Origin: Ruminococcus sp.
GTDB taxonomy: Bacteria > Bacillota > Clostridia > Oscillospirales > Acutalibacteraceae
Direction: 5' to 3'
Assembly (NCBI GenBank): GCA_004556705.1
Contig: SFGA01000005.1
Span: 74,998 to 138,997, forward strand
Length of the DNA stretch: 64,000 nt
This document shows positions 32,992 to 41,602 of this stretch, in pieces. Positions within the stretch are counted from its first letter, which is position 1. Each line of letters begins with the position of its first letter. The translations under genes and the position numbers were made by a program. Under the pieces are notes generated by a model. It saw only the letters and a list, made by a program, of their open reading frames with translations. It did no database searches and was not told where the DNA came from.

Positions 32992-34551
32992 ATGTTTAAT
33001 ATTATACCTCAACCGAACGAAATAATTATTAAAAGCGGTCGCTCCGGCTTCTTCCTTACCGAGGATACAACCATTACAAAGGTTCCGCTTATTATTGATG
33101 AATTTCGTGATTTTGTCAAAAAGACTTTTGACATAAGACTTCACAGAGAAGAAAAAAACGAAAACTGTATTATTTTGACATATTCAGATGGAATTGAGGA
33201 TGACGAGGGATACAGAATTGTTTGTGAGGACTCTGTTATTGAGATAATCGCAAAAACCGATTGCGGTCTTTTTTACGGCTTGCAAACTCTCAAGCAAATG
33301 CTTTTACAGAGCTTCGGAAAAATACCTGCTCTTGAAATTAACGATAAGCCAATGTATAAATACAGAGGCTTTATGATTGACAGCGGAAGATATTGTCAAT
33401 CGGTTAAGGAGATTAAGAGATTTGTCAATCTTATGGCAATGCACAAGCTCAATGTTTTCCATTGGCATTTGACTGAGGATCAGGGTTGGCGTGTTGAGAT
33501 AAAGAAGTATCCCGAACTTACCAAAAAAGGTCAGAAGCGTTCACATACGAATTTCGGCTTTAAGAGCTATGAGGGCTTTTTCACCCAAGAGCAGATTAAA
33601 GAGGTTGTTAAGTATTGCCACGATCGATTTATTAAGGTAATACCCGAGTTTGATATTCCGGGTCACACCGTTTCTGCGATTGCTTGCTATCCTTATTTGA
33701 GCTGCTTTGACAGGAATTTGAGCGTTGCAACTCATTGGGGCGTTAAGCACGATATTTTATGTGCAGGTAAGGAAAGTACATATAAATTTGTTTTTGATGT
33801 GCTTGACGAGCTTATGGAGCTATTTCCTGACAAGATTATTCATATCGGCGGCGACGAAGCTGTTAAAATGCGTTGGAAGCTGTGTCCAAACTGTCAGGCA
33901 TTGATGAAAAAAGAGGGGATAAGCAGCGAGGACGTATTGCAGAATTACTTTATGTCCCGTGTAAACCGTTACCTCAATGAAAAAGGCTATACATCAATGA
34001 TGTGGAACTTTGAGTCGGAGGCGGGAACGGAGCTTCTTGATAAGAATATATATTGGAACGCTTGCTCGCTTGAAAGAAACAAAAAGCTTGTTTCTGATGA
34101 GCTGAAATCAGGCAGAACGATTGTGAATTCAAGCACATTCCCGTATTATTTTGATTTTCCTCACGGCACAAACAGCCTTAAAAAGGTTTATGAGTATAAT
34201 CCCGAAATTGACGGCGGTCATATTTTAGGCGTTGAGGCGTCTCTTTGGACGGAATATGTTAAGACGAGAAATAAAGCGGACTATAATTTATTTCCGAGAA
34301 TAGCGGCGTTTTGTGAAACGGCGTGGTCACAGCCGGAGGACAAAAGCTATGACAGATTTTTGTATTCTCTCGGAGAGTATTATGACTATCTTAATATCTA
34401 TCATGTCAGATATGCGACATTGAAACAGGCTAATCCGTCAAGGTTAAGGTCTGACGTTGAAAAAATTGTATTCGGACGCAGGATTTTCCATTGGCAAGGG
34501 CTACACAATTTAATCGATGATGCAAAGGTACGTAAAATTGCTGAAAAATAA
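32992..34551 (+). CDS. GH20 beta-N-acetylhexosaminidase
   Basis: A 519-residue cytoplasmic enzyme (no signal peptide) from the ATG at 32992 with AGAGGA upstream. An N-terminal GH20b-type small domain (1-115) is followed by the TIM barrel: KYRGFMIDSGRYCQSVKEI, VFHWHLTEDQGWRVEI, PEFDIPGHTVSAIA and the catalytic Asp-Glu pair in HIGGDEAV (about residue 286). It removes terminal GlcNAc or GalNAc by substrate-assisted catalysis from mucin, chitin or cell-wall fragments taken up by the cell. glpK follows 38 bases later on the same strand. Confidence 0.93.
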   Translation: MFNIIPQPNEIIIKSGRSGFFLTEDTTITKVPLIIDEFRDFVKKTFDIRLHREEKNENCIILTYSDGIEDDEGYRIVCEDSVIEIIAKTDCGLFYGLQTLKQMLLQSFGKIPALEINDKPMYKYRGFMIDSGRYCQSVKEIKRFVNLMAMHKLNVFHWHLTEDQGWRVEIKKYPELTKKGQKRSHTNFGFKSYEGFFTQEQIKEVVKYCHDRFIKVIPEFDIPGHTVSAIACYPYLSCFDRNLSVATHWGVKHDILCAGKESTYKFVFDVLDELMELFPDKIIHIGGDEAVKMRWKLCPNCQALMKKEGISSEDVLQNYFMSRVNRYLNEKGYTSMMWNFESEAGTELLDKNIYWNACSLERNKKLVSDELKSGRTIVNSSTFPYYFDFPHGTNSLKKVYEYNPEIDGGHILGVEASLWTEYVKTRNKADYNLFPRIAAFCETAWSQPEDKSYDRFLYSLGEYYDYLNIYHVRYATLKQANPSRLRSDVEKIVFGRRIFHWQGLHNLIDDAKVRKIAEK

Positions 34552-34589
34552 GCAATATAACAATAATTAAATTAACAGGGGTGTTAGTT

Positions 34590-36098
34590 TTGGCAAAGTA
34601 TGTAATGGCATTGGATCAGGGAACGACAAGTTCAAGAGCAATTTTGTTCGATAAGAACGGAAAAATCGTTCTCAAATCACAACACGAGTTTAATCAGATT
34701 TATCCTAAGCCCGGTTGGGTTGAGCATAATCCTATGGAAATACTCTTCTCACAATTTCAGGCTGTTACCGAGGTGCTCAGCGAAAGACGAATTTATCCGT
34801 CCGATATTGCGGCGCTCGGTATTACAAATCAGCGTGAAACCACGATTTTGTGGGATAAGGGCACGGGAAAGCCGATTTACAACGCTATTGTTTGGCAGTG
34901 CAGAAGAACTGCCGACATTTGCGAGGAACTCAAAAAGGACGAAGAGTTTTGCAAGTACATAAAAGACCATACGGGTCTTGTAGTTGACGCTTATTTCTCG
35001 GCGACAAAAATCAAGTGGGTTCTTGACAATGTACCGGGTGCGAGAATACTTGCGGATGCAGGTCAGCTTCTTTTCGGTACGGTTGAGACTTGGCTTATTT
35101 GGAATTTGACAGCAGGTAAGGTTCACGTAACAGACTATTCCAATGCGTCACGAACAATGTTGTTCGACGTTGATAAGCTCTGTTGGGATGAGCATATTTG
35201 CGAAAAGCTTGATATTCCTATGTCGATTTTACCTAAGGCTGTTCCGTCAAGTCAGGTTTACGGTAAGGTTGAGCCCGGTATTCTCGGCTTTGAGGACCTT
35301 GTCGGCATACCGATTGCAGGTGCTATCGGCGACCAGCCTGCCGCTTTGTTCGGTCAGGGCTGCTTTGAGGCAGGTCAGGCAAAGAACACCTACGGTACAG
35401 GTTGCTTCTTGCTTATGAATACAGGCGAAAAGAGAGTTGAATCCCATAACAATCTTGTAACAGGTGTTGCATGGGGTATCGGCGATAAGGTAACCTATGC
35501 GATTGAGGGCTCGGCGTTCAACGCAGGCTCTGTAATTAAATGGTTGAGAGATGATTTACATGTTATCGACCACGCCGCAAGGTGTGACGAATTGGCGGAA
35601 AGCGTGCCGGACGCTAACGGAATTTATTTTGTTCCTGCGTTTACGGGACTCGGTGCGCCGTATTGGGATATGTATGCAAGGGGAACTATCGTGGGGATTA
35701 CACGAGGCATTAACCGTGCGCATATTTGCCGTTCGGTGCTTGAAGCCATTGCTTTCCAAATGACAGACCTGCTTGAAGCTATGAAGCAGGATTCTGATAT
35801 AAACCTTTACGAGCTTCGTGTTGACGGCGGCGCATCTGTTTCGAATATTATGATGCAAATTCAGTCTGATCTTATCCGCACACCTGTTAACAGACCTAAA
35901 ATGGTTGAAACAACGGCTCTCGGTGCGGCATATCTTGCAGGTCTTGCTGTCGGCTTCTGGAAGGATATTGACGAGCTTTCAAAAATCCGTCAGGTTGACA
36001 AGCTCTTTGAGCCTAAGATGGAAATCGAAAAACGCAACGAACTTTACCACGGCTGGCTTCGTGCTGTCGAGCGTTCAAGAGATTGGATAGAACACTAA
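34590..36098 (+). CDS. glpK: Glycerol kinase
   Basis: A 502-residue FGGY-family kinase starting at TTG (34590), which gives the family's usual beginning MAKYVMALDQGTTSSR; AGGGG lies eight bases upstream. Phosphate and ADP loops: DQGTTSSRAILFD, LGITNQRETTILWDK and NTYGTGCFLLMNTG. The FGGY signatures are VGIPIAGAIGDQPAALFGQGC and ELRVDGGASVSNIMMQIQSD. It phosphorylates glycerol to sn-glycerol-3-phosphate for glycolysis or lipid synthesis. No glycerol facilitator or glpD is adjacent. Confidence 0.96.
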   Translation: MAKYVMALDQGTTSSRAILFDKNGKIVLKSQHEFNQIYPKPGWVEHNPMEILFSQFQAVTEVLSERRIYPSDIAALGITNQRETTILWDKGTGKPIYNAIVWQCRRTADICEELKKDEEFCKYIKDHTGLVVDAYFSATKIKWVLDNVPGARILADAGQLLFGTVETWLIWNLTAGKVHVTDYSNASRTMLFDVDKLCWDEHICEKLDIPMSILPKAVPSSQVYGKVEPGILGFEDLVGIPIAGAIGDQPAALFGQGCFEAGQAKNTYGTGCFLLMNTGEKRVESHNNLVTGVAWGIGDKVTYAIEGSAFNAGSVIKWLRDDLHVIDHAARCDELAESVPDANGIYFVPAFTGLGAPYWDMYARGTIVGITRGINRAHICRSVLEAIAFQMTDLLEAMKQDSDINLYELRVDGGASVSNIMMQIQSDLIRTPVNRPKMVETTALGAAYLAGLAVGFWKDIDELSKIRQVDKLFEPKMEIEKRNELYHGWLRAVERSRDWIEH

Positions 36099-36136
36099 GC
36101 TTAAAACAAGGACTTCCATTTCCGAATTTTAAGCTT
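36097..36136. terminator. Possible hairpin between glpK and the malic enzyme
   Basis: A perfect 10-bp inverted repeat AAGCTTAAAA with TTTTAAGCTT spans the glpK stop region. There is no long T run behind it, so it may be an mRNA-stability element and not a terminator. Confidence 0.4.
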
Positions 36137-36170
36137 TAGGATATAATTTTTAGTATATTTGAGGTGCAAA

Positions 36171-37343
36171 ATGGATTACGCAAAGGAATCTTTGAGACTC
36201 CACTACGAGTGGAAAGGAAAAATTGAGGTTAAGACAAGAGCAAAGGCGAACGATAAGGACGCTCTTTCTTTGGCATATACACCCGGTGTTGCTCAGCCGT
36301 GTCTTGAAATTCAAAAGGATATTTCAAAATCCTATGAGCTTACAAGACGTTGGAACACGGTTGCAGTCGTAACCGACGGTACGGCAGTTCTCGGTCTTGG
36401 CGATATCGGACCGGAAGCGGGTATGCCTGTTATGGAGGGCAAGTGCGTTTTGTTCAAGGAGTTCGGCGACGTCGATGCCATTCCGCTTTGTGTTCGTTCA
36501 AAGGATGTTGACGAAATCGTTAATTGCATTTCACTTTTGGCAGGCTCCTTCGGCGGCGTAAATCTTGAGGATATTTCAGCACCGAGATGCTTTGAAATTG
36601 AAAGAAAGCTCAAGGAGAAAACCGATATTCCGATTTTTCATGATGACCAACACGGTACGGCTGTTGTCGTTGCGGCGGCCGTTATCAATGCGTTGCGTGT
36701 TGTTGACAAGAAAATTGAAGATTGCACCGCAGTATTTTCAGGTGCGGGTGCGGCAGGAATTGCGATTGCAAAGCTTCTTATTTCACAGGGAATTAAGAGC
36801 GTTATTATGTGCGACAGCAAGGGAATTATCTGTAAGGGAGATGAAACTCTCAATGATGCTAAAAAGGCAATTGCAGAGTTTACCAATCCCGAAAGAAAAA
36901 CCGGCACTCTTGCCGACGCTATGAGAGGCGCAGATATATTTGTAGGCGTTTCGGCGCCCGGTATTGTCAGCGAGGATATGGTTAAATCAATGGCAGATAA
37001 GCCCATTGTTCTTCCTATGTCAAATCCCGTTCCCGAAATTATGCCCGACCTCGCTAAAAATGCAGGTGCGGCGGTTGTCGGTACAGGCAGAAGCGATTTC
37101 CCGAATCAGATAAACAATGTTCTTGCGTTCCCGGGAATTTTCAGAGGTGCTCTTGATTGCAGAGCGAGTGATATTAACGAGGAAATGAAAATAGCGGCGG
37201 CGAGAGCGATTGCTTCTCTTGTTTCGGATGATGAGCTCAATTCCGAGTACATTTTGCCAAAGGCTTTTGACGAAAGAGTCGGCAAAACCGTTGCAAAAGC
37301 AGTTGCCGAGGCGGCAAAGGCTACCGGTGTAGCAAGAATATAA
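36171..37343 (+). CDS. NAD(P)-dependent malic enzyme
   Basis: A 390-residue short-form malic enzyme (oxaloacetate-decarboxylating type). The start ATG at 36171 has GAGGTG upstream. Malate-binding domain: SLAYTPGVAQPCLEIQ, TVAVVTDGTAVLGLGDIGP and then MEGKCVLFKEFGDVDAIP. Catalytic metal region: LEDISAPRCFEIE and PIFHDDQHGTAVVVAAA. The Rossmann loop is FSGAGAAGIAIAKLL and the later signature PIVLPMSNPVPEI. It converts malate to pyruvate and CO2. The cofactor preference cannot be read safely. Confidence 0.95.
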   Translation: MDYAKESLRLHYEWKGKIEVKTRAKANDKDALSLAYTPGVAQPCLEIQKDISKSYELTRRWNTVAVVTDGTAVLGLGDIGPEAGMPVMEGKCVLFKEFGDVDAIPLCVRSKDVDEIVNCISLLAGSFGGVNLEDISAPRCFEIERKLKEKTDIPIFHDDQHGTAVVVAAAVINALRVVDKKIEDCTAVFSGAGAAGIAIAKLLISQGIKSVIMCDSKGIICKGDETLNDAKKAIAEFTNPERKTGTLADAMRGADIFVGVSAPGIVSEDMVKSMADKPIVLPMSNPVPEIMPDLAKNAGAAVVGTGRSDFPNQINNVLAFPGIFRGALDCRASDINEEMKIAAARAIASLVSDDELNSEYILPKAFDERVGKTVAKAVAEAAKATGVARI

Positions 37344-37388
37344 TCAGAAAATTATAACACAAATAAAACAATAAAAGGAGATATAAAT

Positions 37389-37802
37389 ATGGCTTGTTTT
37401 GTAGTACCTGTTGCCGAGGCTGTTATTGCTACGGCTGCAAAAAAAGTAGTTGAAAAGAAAGAGGAGTCGGTTGCAAAGGAAACTGCCGTTAGCACGATTG
37501 AAACCAAAAACGCTAACAAAATTCCGTTTTCACGAAAGCTCGGTTGGTTAACTAAGCTTCTTTGGGGAGGCTCATTCCTTCTTGCCTTTGAACACCTTTG
37601 GCACGGCGAGATTGTTCCTTATTTCCCGTTCTTAACAGCTATGAGCAATCCTGAGGATACGGCTGAAATGCTTCACGAAATGGCAACCGTCGGTGTTACA
37701 ATGGCATTGCTTGTGACTGCGGTTTGGGGCGTAATGCTTGTTGTTTCTTCGATAATTGAAAAGAAAGTCCAAAAAACACAGCAGGATAAAATATCTGATT
37801 AA
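37389..37802 (+). CDS. Small membrane protein of unknown function, first of a pair
   Basis: A 137-residue protein. A hydrophobic/basic N terminus (MACFVVPVAEAVIATAAKK) and a Lys/Glu stretch are followed by two predicted transmembrane segments (about 52-72 and 100-123). The first carries the His/Trp motif FEHLWHGEIVPYFPF. The C terminus is basic and cytoplasmic. AAGGAG precedes the ATG, 45 bases after the malic enzyme stop, and the next gene follows after 14 bases. I do not recognise it. The positions of FEHLWHGE may suggest a metal or haem site, but this is speculative. Confidence 0.75.
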   Translation: MACFVVPVAEAVIATAAKKVVEKKEESVAKETAVSTIETKNANKIPFSRKLGWLTKLLWGGSFLLAFEHLWHGEIVPYFPFLTAMSNPEDTAEMLHEMATVGVTMALLVTAVWGVMLVVSSIIEKKVQKTQQDKISD

Positions 37803-37816
37803 AGGAATTAAATATT

Positions 37817-38128
37817 ATGACACTTTTAATTACAACTATTGCTGCGGCTGTGTGCACAGTTATTTGGTATAAAAACGCAGACAAGAACGAGCTTCGCCTT
37901 GATGTTCCTTGCTGGATGTTCTGGGGTGCTTCGATTATGTGGTTTGTTGATGCAATATTCGAGTACGCCGAAATGGGCAGTGAGTATTTTACTCCCGAGG
38001 CTTCGGATATGCTTAACGACACGTTTTTAGGCTTTTCTGTAATCGCTCTCGGACTTGTTGTTTGGACAGCAGTTCTTTTAATTAAAGATCCTAAGGGCGT
38101 TGTTAAGTCAAAACTCTTTAAGAGATAA
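37817..38128 (+). CDS. Small membrane protein of unknown function, second of a pair
   Basis: A 103-residue protein with three predicted hydrophobic segments (about 1-18, 29-47 with MFWGASIMWFVDAIFEYAE, and 66-88). The first ends at a WYKNADKN turn and the last at a basic tail KSKLFKR. It starts 14 bases after its partner with AAGGAA upstream, and a strong terminator follows. The pair likely forms one membrane complex (inference). Its role is unknown. Confidence 0.75.
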   Translation: MTLLITTIAAAVCTVIWYKNADKNELRLDVPCWMFWGASIMWFVDAIFEYAEMGSEYFTPEASDMLNDTFLGFSVIALGLVVWTAVLLIKDPKGVVKSKLFKR

Positions 38129-38163
38129 TAAAAGATAATATTTGAATTAAATATTAAAATTAG

Positions 38164-38190
38164 ACCTGACTTTTGTCAGGTCTGTTTTTG
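38164..38190 (+). terminator. Terminator of the malic enzyme/small membrane protein operon
   Basis: A 9-bp stem AGACCTGAC with GTCAGGTCT around TTTT, followed by GTTTTTG. Confidence 0.9.
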
Positions 38191-38198
38191 TGCTAAAA

Positions 38199-38229
38199 AA
38201 CGCTCTCAATCATAAAATTGAGAGCGTTT
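38199..38229 (-). terminator. Terminator of the acyltransferase gene
   Basis: Stem AACGCTCTCAAT with ATTGAGAGCGTT; on the minus strand it is followed by a T-rich run. Confidence 0.8.
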
Positions 38230-38235
38230 ATGTTA

Positions 38236-39444
38236 TTATTTGTAATCTCTTCCCGTTAAATAGTACCAAGCGGCAACATATTTGTCAGAAGAACGGGGAC
38301 GCTTTGAAGATAAAAGATAATAGGTTGAGTCCTCATCGATAATAACAAGGTTTTGTGATGAAGCGTTTTGAACTCTTTTAAGCTTATCATGCTTGAGGAC
38401 GATTGTGTTTTCTTCTTCAACAAGCTCAAAGCGATCCTTGTAAAGATTGATTGTTGTATGCTCTGAAAGAGTGTGAGGCTCATTGTTGATAACGATTGAA
38501 ACGGTCTGTTCCTCTTCGGAAAGAATTACACCGTCGTCAGCAGATAACAGTATGTTTTTCCATTCTTTTCTCTGCCATTTATCCCAATCGAGAACGTTAT
38601 CAAAGATAACCTCGTTTTTATCACTGTGCCAAAAAGCGTCTTCGCCCTGAGTCAGAGTATAACCGCATTCGCAGGTGAATTCATCATCCTTTGAATGAAG
38701 CGTGTCAACCTGATGGCATTTAGGGCAAACATAGAGAAGTCTTTCTGCATATTCTGCAAGCTTTTCGCCGGAATAGGTGTGCGGATTTTTTCTTTGCTCC
38801 TCATAAGCGTTGACATAAATATCACGCTTGATTATCTCGTTTATTTCGTCAACGGAATATCTACTCAATTCCTCGGGACTGTATTCATTTACAACTTTTC
38901 CGTGCACGGGGCCGTTTCTGCCAACGTGTGCCCATCTCGGCTTGCGAAGATATCCGCCGACTGTTCTGAATGTTATAAGAGCAACTCCGGAATCCTTAAC
39001 AAGCTTGCCGGTATTGGGGGAAATATAGCCCGTTTCACCGTTTGTTGTAACCATACCTTCGGCGTGAAGTCCTACGGGAATATCTGCTCGAAGGTTTTCG
39101 AGAATTTCCTCAACCAACATATCGGAAGATTTATTTCTTTCTTTTACAATGACACCTTCAAGTGTTCCGAGAAGAAACTTTGCAATTGGATTAAGTCTTA
39201 AAAGGAAATCTGCGGCAACAAATCGAATGTATCTGTTTAACGCAATCATTTGATAACCCGGATCGTATATGTCTGTGTGGTTACCGATAATAATAAAGGT
39301 TTCGTGCTTAGGGGTGTACGGTTCGACAGTTGCGTGAAGATTTTTCATAAGCTTCGGTGCTACAACCGCAATCATAACCTTAATAAATCTTTTTGCCGTT
39401 CCGTAGTATCTTCTGATTCTTTTTCTGCTTTTAGGCTTATCCAT
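38236..39444 (-). CDS. PlsC-like acyltransferase with zinc-ribbon and C-terminal extra domain
   Basis: A 402-residue protein started at the ATG at 39444, which overlaps the ligase stop by 8 bases (ATGGATAA). The N-terminal acyltransferase domain (about 25-210) holds the HX4D catalytic motif in GNHTDIYD, followed by FLLGTLEGVIVKERN and the GLHAEGMV block (EGT-like). Residues about 235-275 form a zinc ribbon, CPKCHQVDTL...FTCECGY. A C-terminal beta-rich domain of about 130 residues follows (IVINNEPHTLSEHTTI...ERYVA-like ending). The extra domains are unusual for 1-acylglycerol-3-phosphate acyltransferases (about 250 residues). It is in an operon with an acyl-CoA ligase, suggesting acyl activation and transfer to a lipid. 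Confidence 0.85.
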   Translation of the reverse strand: MDKPKSRKRIRRYYGTAKRFIKVMIAVVAPKLMKNLHATVEPYTPKHETFIIIGNHTDIYDPGYQMIALNRYIRFVAADFLLRLNPIAKFLLGTLEGVIVKERNKSSDMLVEEILENLRADIPVGLHAEGMVTTNGETGYISPNTGKLVKDSGVALITFRTVGGYLRKPRWAHVGRNGPVHGKVVNEYSPEELSRYSVDEINEIIKRDIYVNAYEEQRKNPHTYSGEKLAEYAERLLYVCPKCHQVDTLHSKDDEFTCECGYTLTQGEDAFWHSDKNEVIFDNVLDWDKWQRKEWKNILLSADDGVILSEEEQTVSIVINNEPHTLSEHTTINLYKDRFELVEEENTIVLKHDKLKRVQNASSQNLVIIDEDSTYYLLSSKRPRSSDKYVAAWYYLTGRDYK

Positions 39445-41125
39445 TCTTTTCTGCTTCCTCTTCAAGAGTATGATATGCTACCTTACCTACAAGTGTTCTC
39501 GGCAAAGCGTCTCTGAATTCAATTTCCTTAGGCCACTCGTATCTGTCAAGATAAGGCTTGCAGAAGTCCTTAATTCTTTCTTTTTCGCCTGCGGTTGCGG
39601 GAACGCCATCGTTAAGAACGATATAAGCTCTGATTTTCTGCATTTTATACGGGTCTTTTACGCCGATAACACAGCAGTAGTTAACGTCGGGGCACTTGTC
39701 AATAACATCCTCAATTCTTGACGGAAAAACATTGTAACCGCTTGTAACAATCATACGTTTAATTCTCTGCTTGAAGTAAACAAAGCCCTCGTCGTCCATA
39801 TAGCCCATATCGCCCGTGAAGAGCCATTTTGTGCCGTTTTCGTCATATTTAAGAGTGTCGTTTGTTTCTTGCTCTTCTTTGAGGTAACCAAGCATAAGAG
39901 TAGGACCTGAAAGAATAATTTCTCCGTCCTTGCCAAGCGGAACTTCGTTAAATGTACCGGGTTCAACGATTTTATATGTTGTATCACGCAAGGGGAGACC
40001 GATACTGCCGGGCTTTGAACGGTCAAAGGGTGTAACACAGCTTGCCGTAACACATTCTGTAAGACCGTAACCCTCACGTATTTGAATGTTTGCGTTGTGA
40101 TCTCTCAAGAATTTATCGGCTTTCTTTTTAAGTTCGGGACTTAAAGCGTCGCCGCCTGAGAATACGCCGACAAGGAAAGAAAGATCCTGACCGTTGAAGC
40201 GATCTGTCTCAAACAATGCCTGATAAAGTGTCGGAACGCCTGCAATGAAGTTGGGCTTTTTCTTTAAAACTGTTTTTGCATAAGAATCGGTTGTAAACTG
40301 CGGCATAAGTATGCAACGAGCACCGTTAATAAGTATTGTGTGAATACCGATACCAAGACCGAAGCCGTGGAAAATCGGCATAACCGAAAGGAACGAGCAC
40401 TTGTCGTTGAGATTAACGCCGCAAATTTCAGCAATTTGCATACCGATAGCGTTAAAGCTAAAGTCAGAGAGCATAATACCTTTTTGCTTTCCGCTTGTAC
40501 CGCCGCTGTAAAGAATAACGGCAGTTTCATCTTTTCTGTAATCAACAGGGGGAAGCGTAACTCCTTTGCCTGATTTTACAAGGTCGGTCCAAAGGAAATC
40601 TCCTTTTCTGTCGGGATACTTCATATTCTTTGTATTCTTCGCAACGCAGTAAACAACACCAAGCGGAAGCGGTAATTCGTCCTGAATTCTTGCAACGATA
40701 ATTCTTGCGTTTGTGCTTGATTCGTCAACCGCCGCCTTGACCTTTTCATAGAACATATCCATAGTAAGAATCATTTTGCTCTCTGAAAAATCAAGATAGA
40801 AAGTGATGTTTTTCTGTGCCGAAAGGGGGTGCACCATATTGGCAATAGCACCTATTCTGTTAAGTGCATAAAGGCAAATAATTCCCTGCGGAGTGTTAGG
40901 CATACAAATTGTAACCTTATCGCCACGCTTAATGCCGTTTTTTATAAAGCCTCTTGCGGCGTCTTCAATATGCTTTACAAATTGAGTATATGTAGTAAGC
41001 TTGCCCTGAAAGTCATAAGCTATAGCCTTCGGGTAAGTATTTTTTGCCATTTCAACGGCGCCGAACATTGTAGTTTCGGGGTACGGATGTACTTGTGGGG
41101 TGGGATCAAGTTTGCTTCTTTCCAT
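39437..41125 (-). CDS. Long-chain fatty acid CoA ligase-like AMP-binding protein
   Basis: A 562-residue ANL-superfamily adenylate-forming enzyme. AMP-binding P-loop TAVILYSGGTSGKQKGIMLS (near residue 208-227), GYGLTECVTASC, the GDMGYMDDEG hinge region and the C-terminal lysine block with PRTLVGKVAYHTL (catalytic Lys in VGKVAY). It activates a carboxylic acid to acyl-AMP, then to acyl-CoA. The SD GAGGAG precedes the ATG. Its 3' end overlaps the acyltransferase start, indicating coupled synthesis. Together the pair may recycle or remodel fatty acids into membrane lipids (inference). Confidence 0.92.
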   Translation of the reverse strand: MERSKLDPTPQVHPYPETTMFGAVEMAKNTYPKAIAYDFQGKLTTYTQFVKHIEDAARGFIKNGIKRGDKVTICMPNTPQGIICLYALNRIGAIANMVHPLSAQKNITFYLDFSESKMILTMDMFYEKVKAAVDESSTNARIIVARIQDELPLPLGVVYCVAKNTKNMKYPDRKGDFLWTDLVKSGKGVTLPPVDYRKDETAVILYSGGTSGKQKGIMLSDFSFNAIGMQIAEICGVNLNDKCSFLSVMPIFHGFGLGIGIHTILINGARCILMPQFTTDSYAKTVLKKKPNFIAGVPTLYQALFETDRFNGQDLSFLVGVFSGGDALSPELKKKADKFLRDHNANIQIREGYGLTECVTASCVTPFDRSKPGSIGLPLRDTTYKIVEPGTFNEVPLGKDGEIILSGPTLMLGYLKEEQETNDTLKYDENGTKWLFTGDMGYMDDEGFVYFKQRIKRMIVTSGYNVFPSRIEDVIDKCPDVNYCCVIGVKDPYKMQKIRAYIVLNDGVPATAGEKERIKDFCKPYLDRYEWPKEIEFRDALPRTLVGKVAYHTLEEEAEKNG

Positions 41126-41160
41126 TTCTTCTCCTCGGTTCCTTTTAATAATTACATAAT

Positions 41161-41189
41161 ATTATAGTCAATTTAATGACCGATTGCAA
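41161..41189 (-). promoter_or_regulatory. Promoter of the ligase-acyltransferase operon
   Basis: On the minus strand: TTGCAA (41184-41189), 17 bases, TATAAT (41161-41166). Confidence 0.75.
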
Positions 41190-41383
41190 TATTAAAACAT
41201 TAAATTATGAACTGAATATAAATAAAAGGAAAAAAAGGAGCAAAATTTTGCTGATAAATTTAATGATTGTCGGCGAAATGAAATTATATCTCATAGTGTA
41301 TGGCGGTGGCTTGCCGCCTCCGTGCGAGTTTTAGGATATATGACGGCTGACTGCTGCTGTCAAATTTGATAATCTGTGAGACC

Positions 41384-41409
41384 GTAGGGACAACCCTTGC
41401 GGTTGTCCG
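41384..41409. repeat. Small hairpin repeat beside the MITE
   Basis: CCGTAGGGACAACC-CTTGC-GGTTGTCCG, related to the hairpin at 13164-13196. The segment 41190-41383 between it and the promoter holds only a GGCGG...CCGCC hairpin near 41303 and nothing I would call a gene. Confidence 0.65.
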
Positions 41410-41414
41410 ACAAT

Positions 41415-41546
41415 GGCTCCCTCTGACGAGGGAGCTGTCGTTTTTCGCAGAAAAATGACTGAGGGAGAGATAACGAAAGCTTGATATTTATTGCTTTCTC
41501 TCCCTCAGTTTCGCTACGCTCAACAGCTCCCTCGTCAGAGGGAGCC
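41415..41546. repeat. MITE-like palindromic element, complete copy D
   Basis: A 132-base element with perfect 24-base terminal inverted repeats. The left starts GGCTCCCTCTGACGAGGG; the right ends CCCTCGTCAGAGGGAGCC. A second internal inverted pair is ACTGAGGGAGAGA (near 41457) with TCTCTCCCTCAGT (near 41500). The arms together could fold into one long hairpin. TGCGGTTGTCCG occurs on both flanks (41398-41409 and 41553-41564), a possible duplicated target or part of a composite repeat. No coding capacity. It lies 57 bases past the carB stop and might act as its terminator. Confidence 0.85.
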
Positions 41547-41602
41547 TGAAAATGCGGTTGTCCGTTTATTTTAATATCATTTTATAGGAAAATTTTCACA
41601 AG

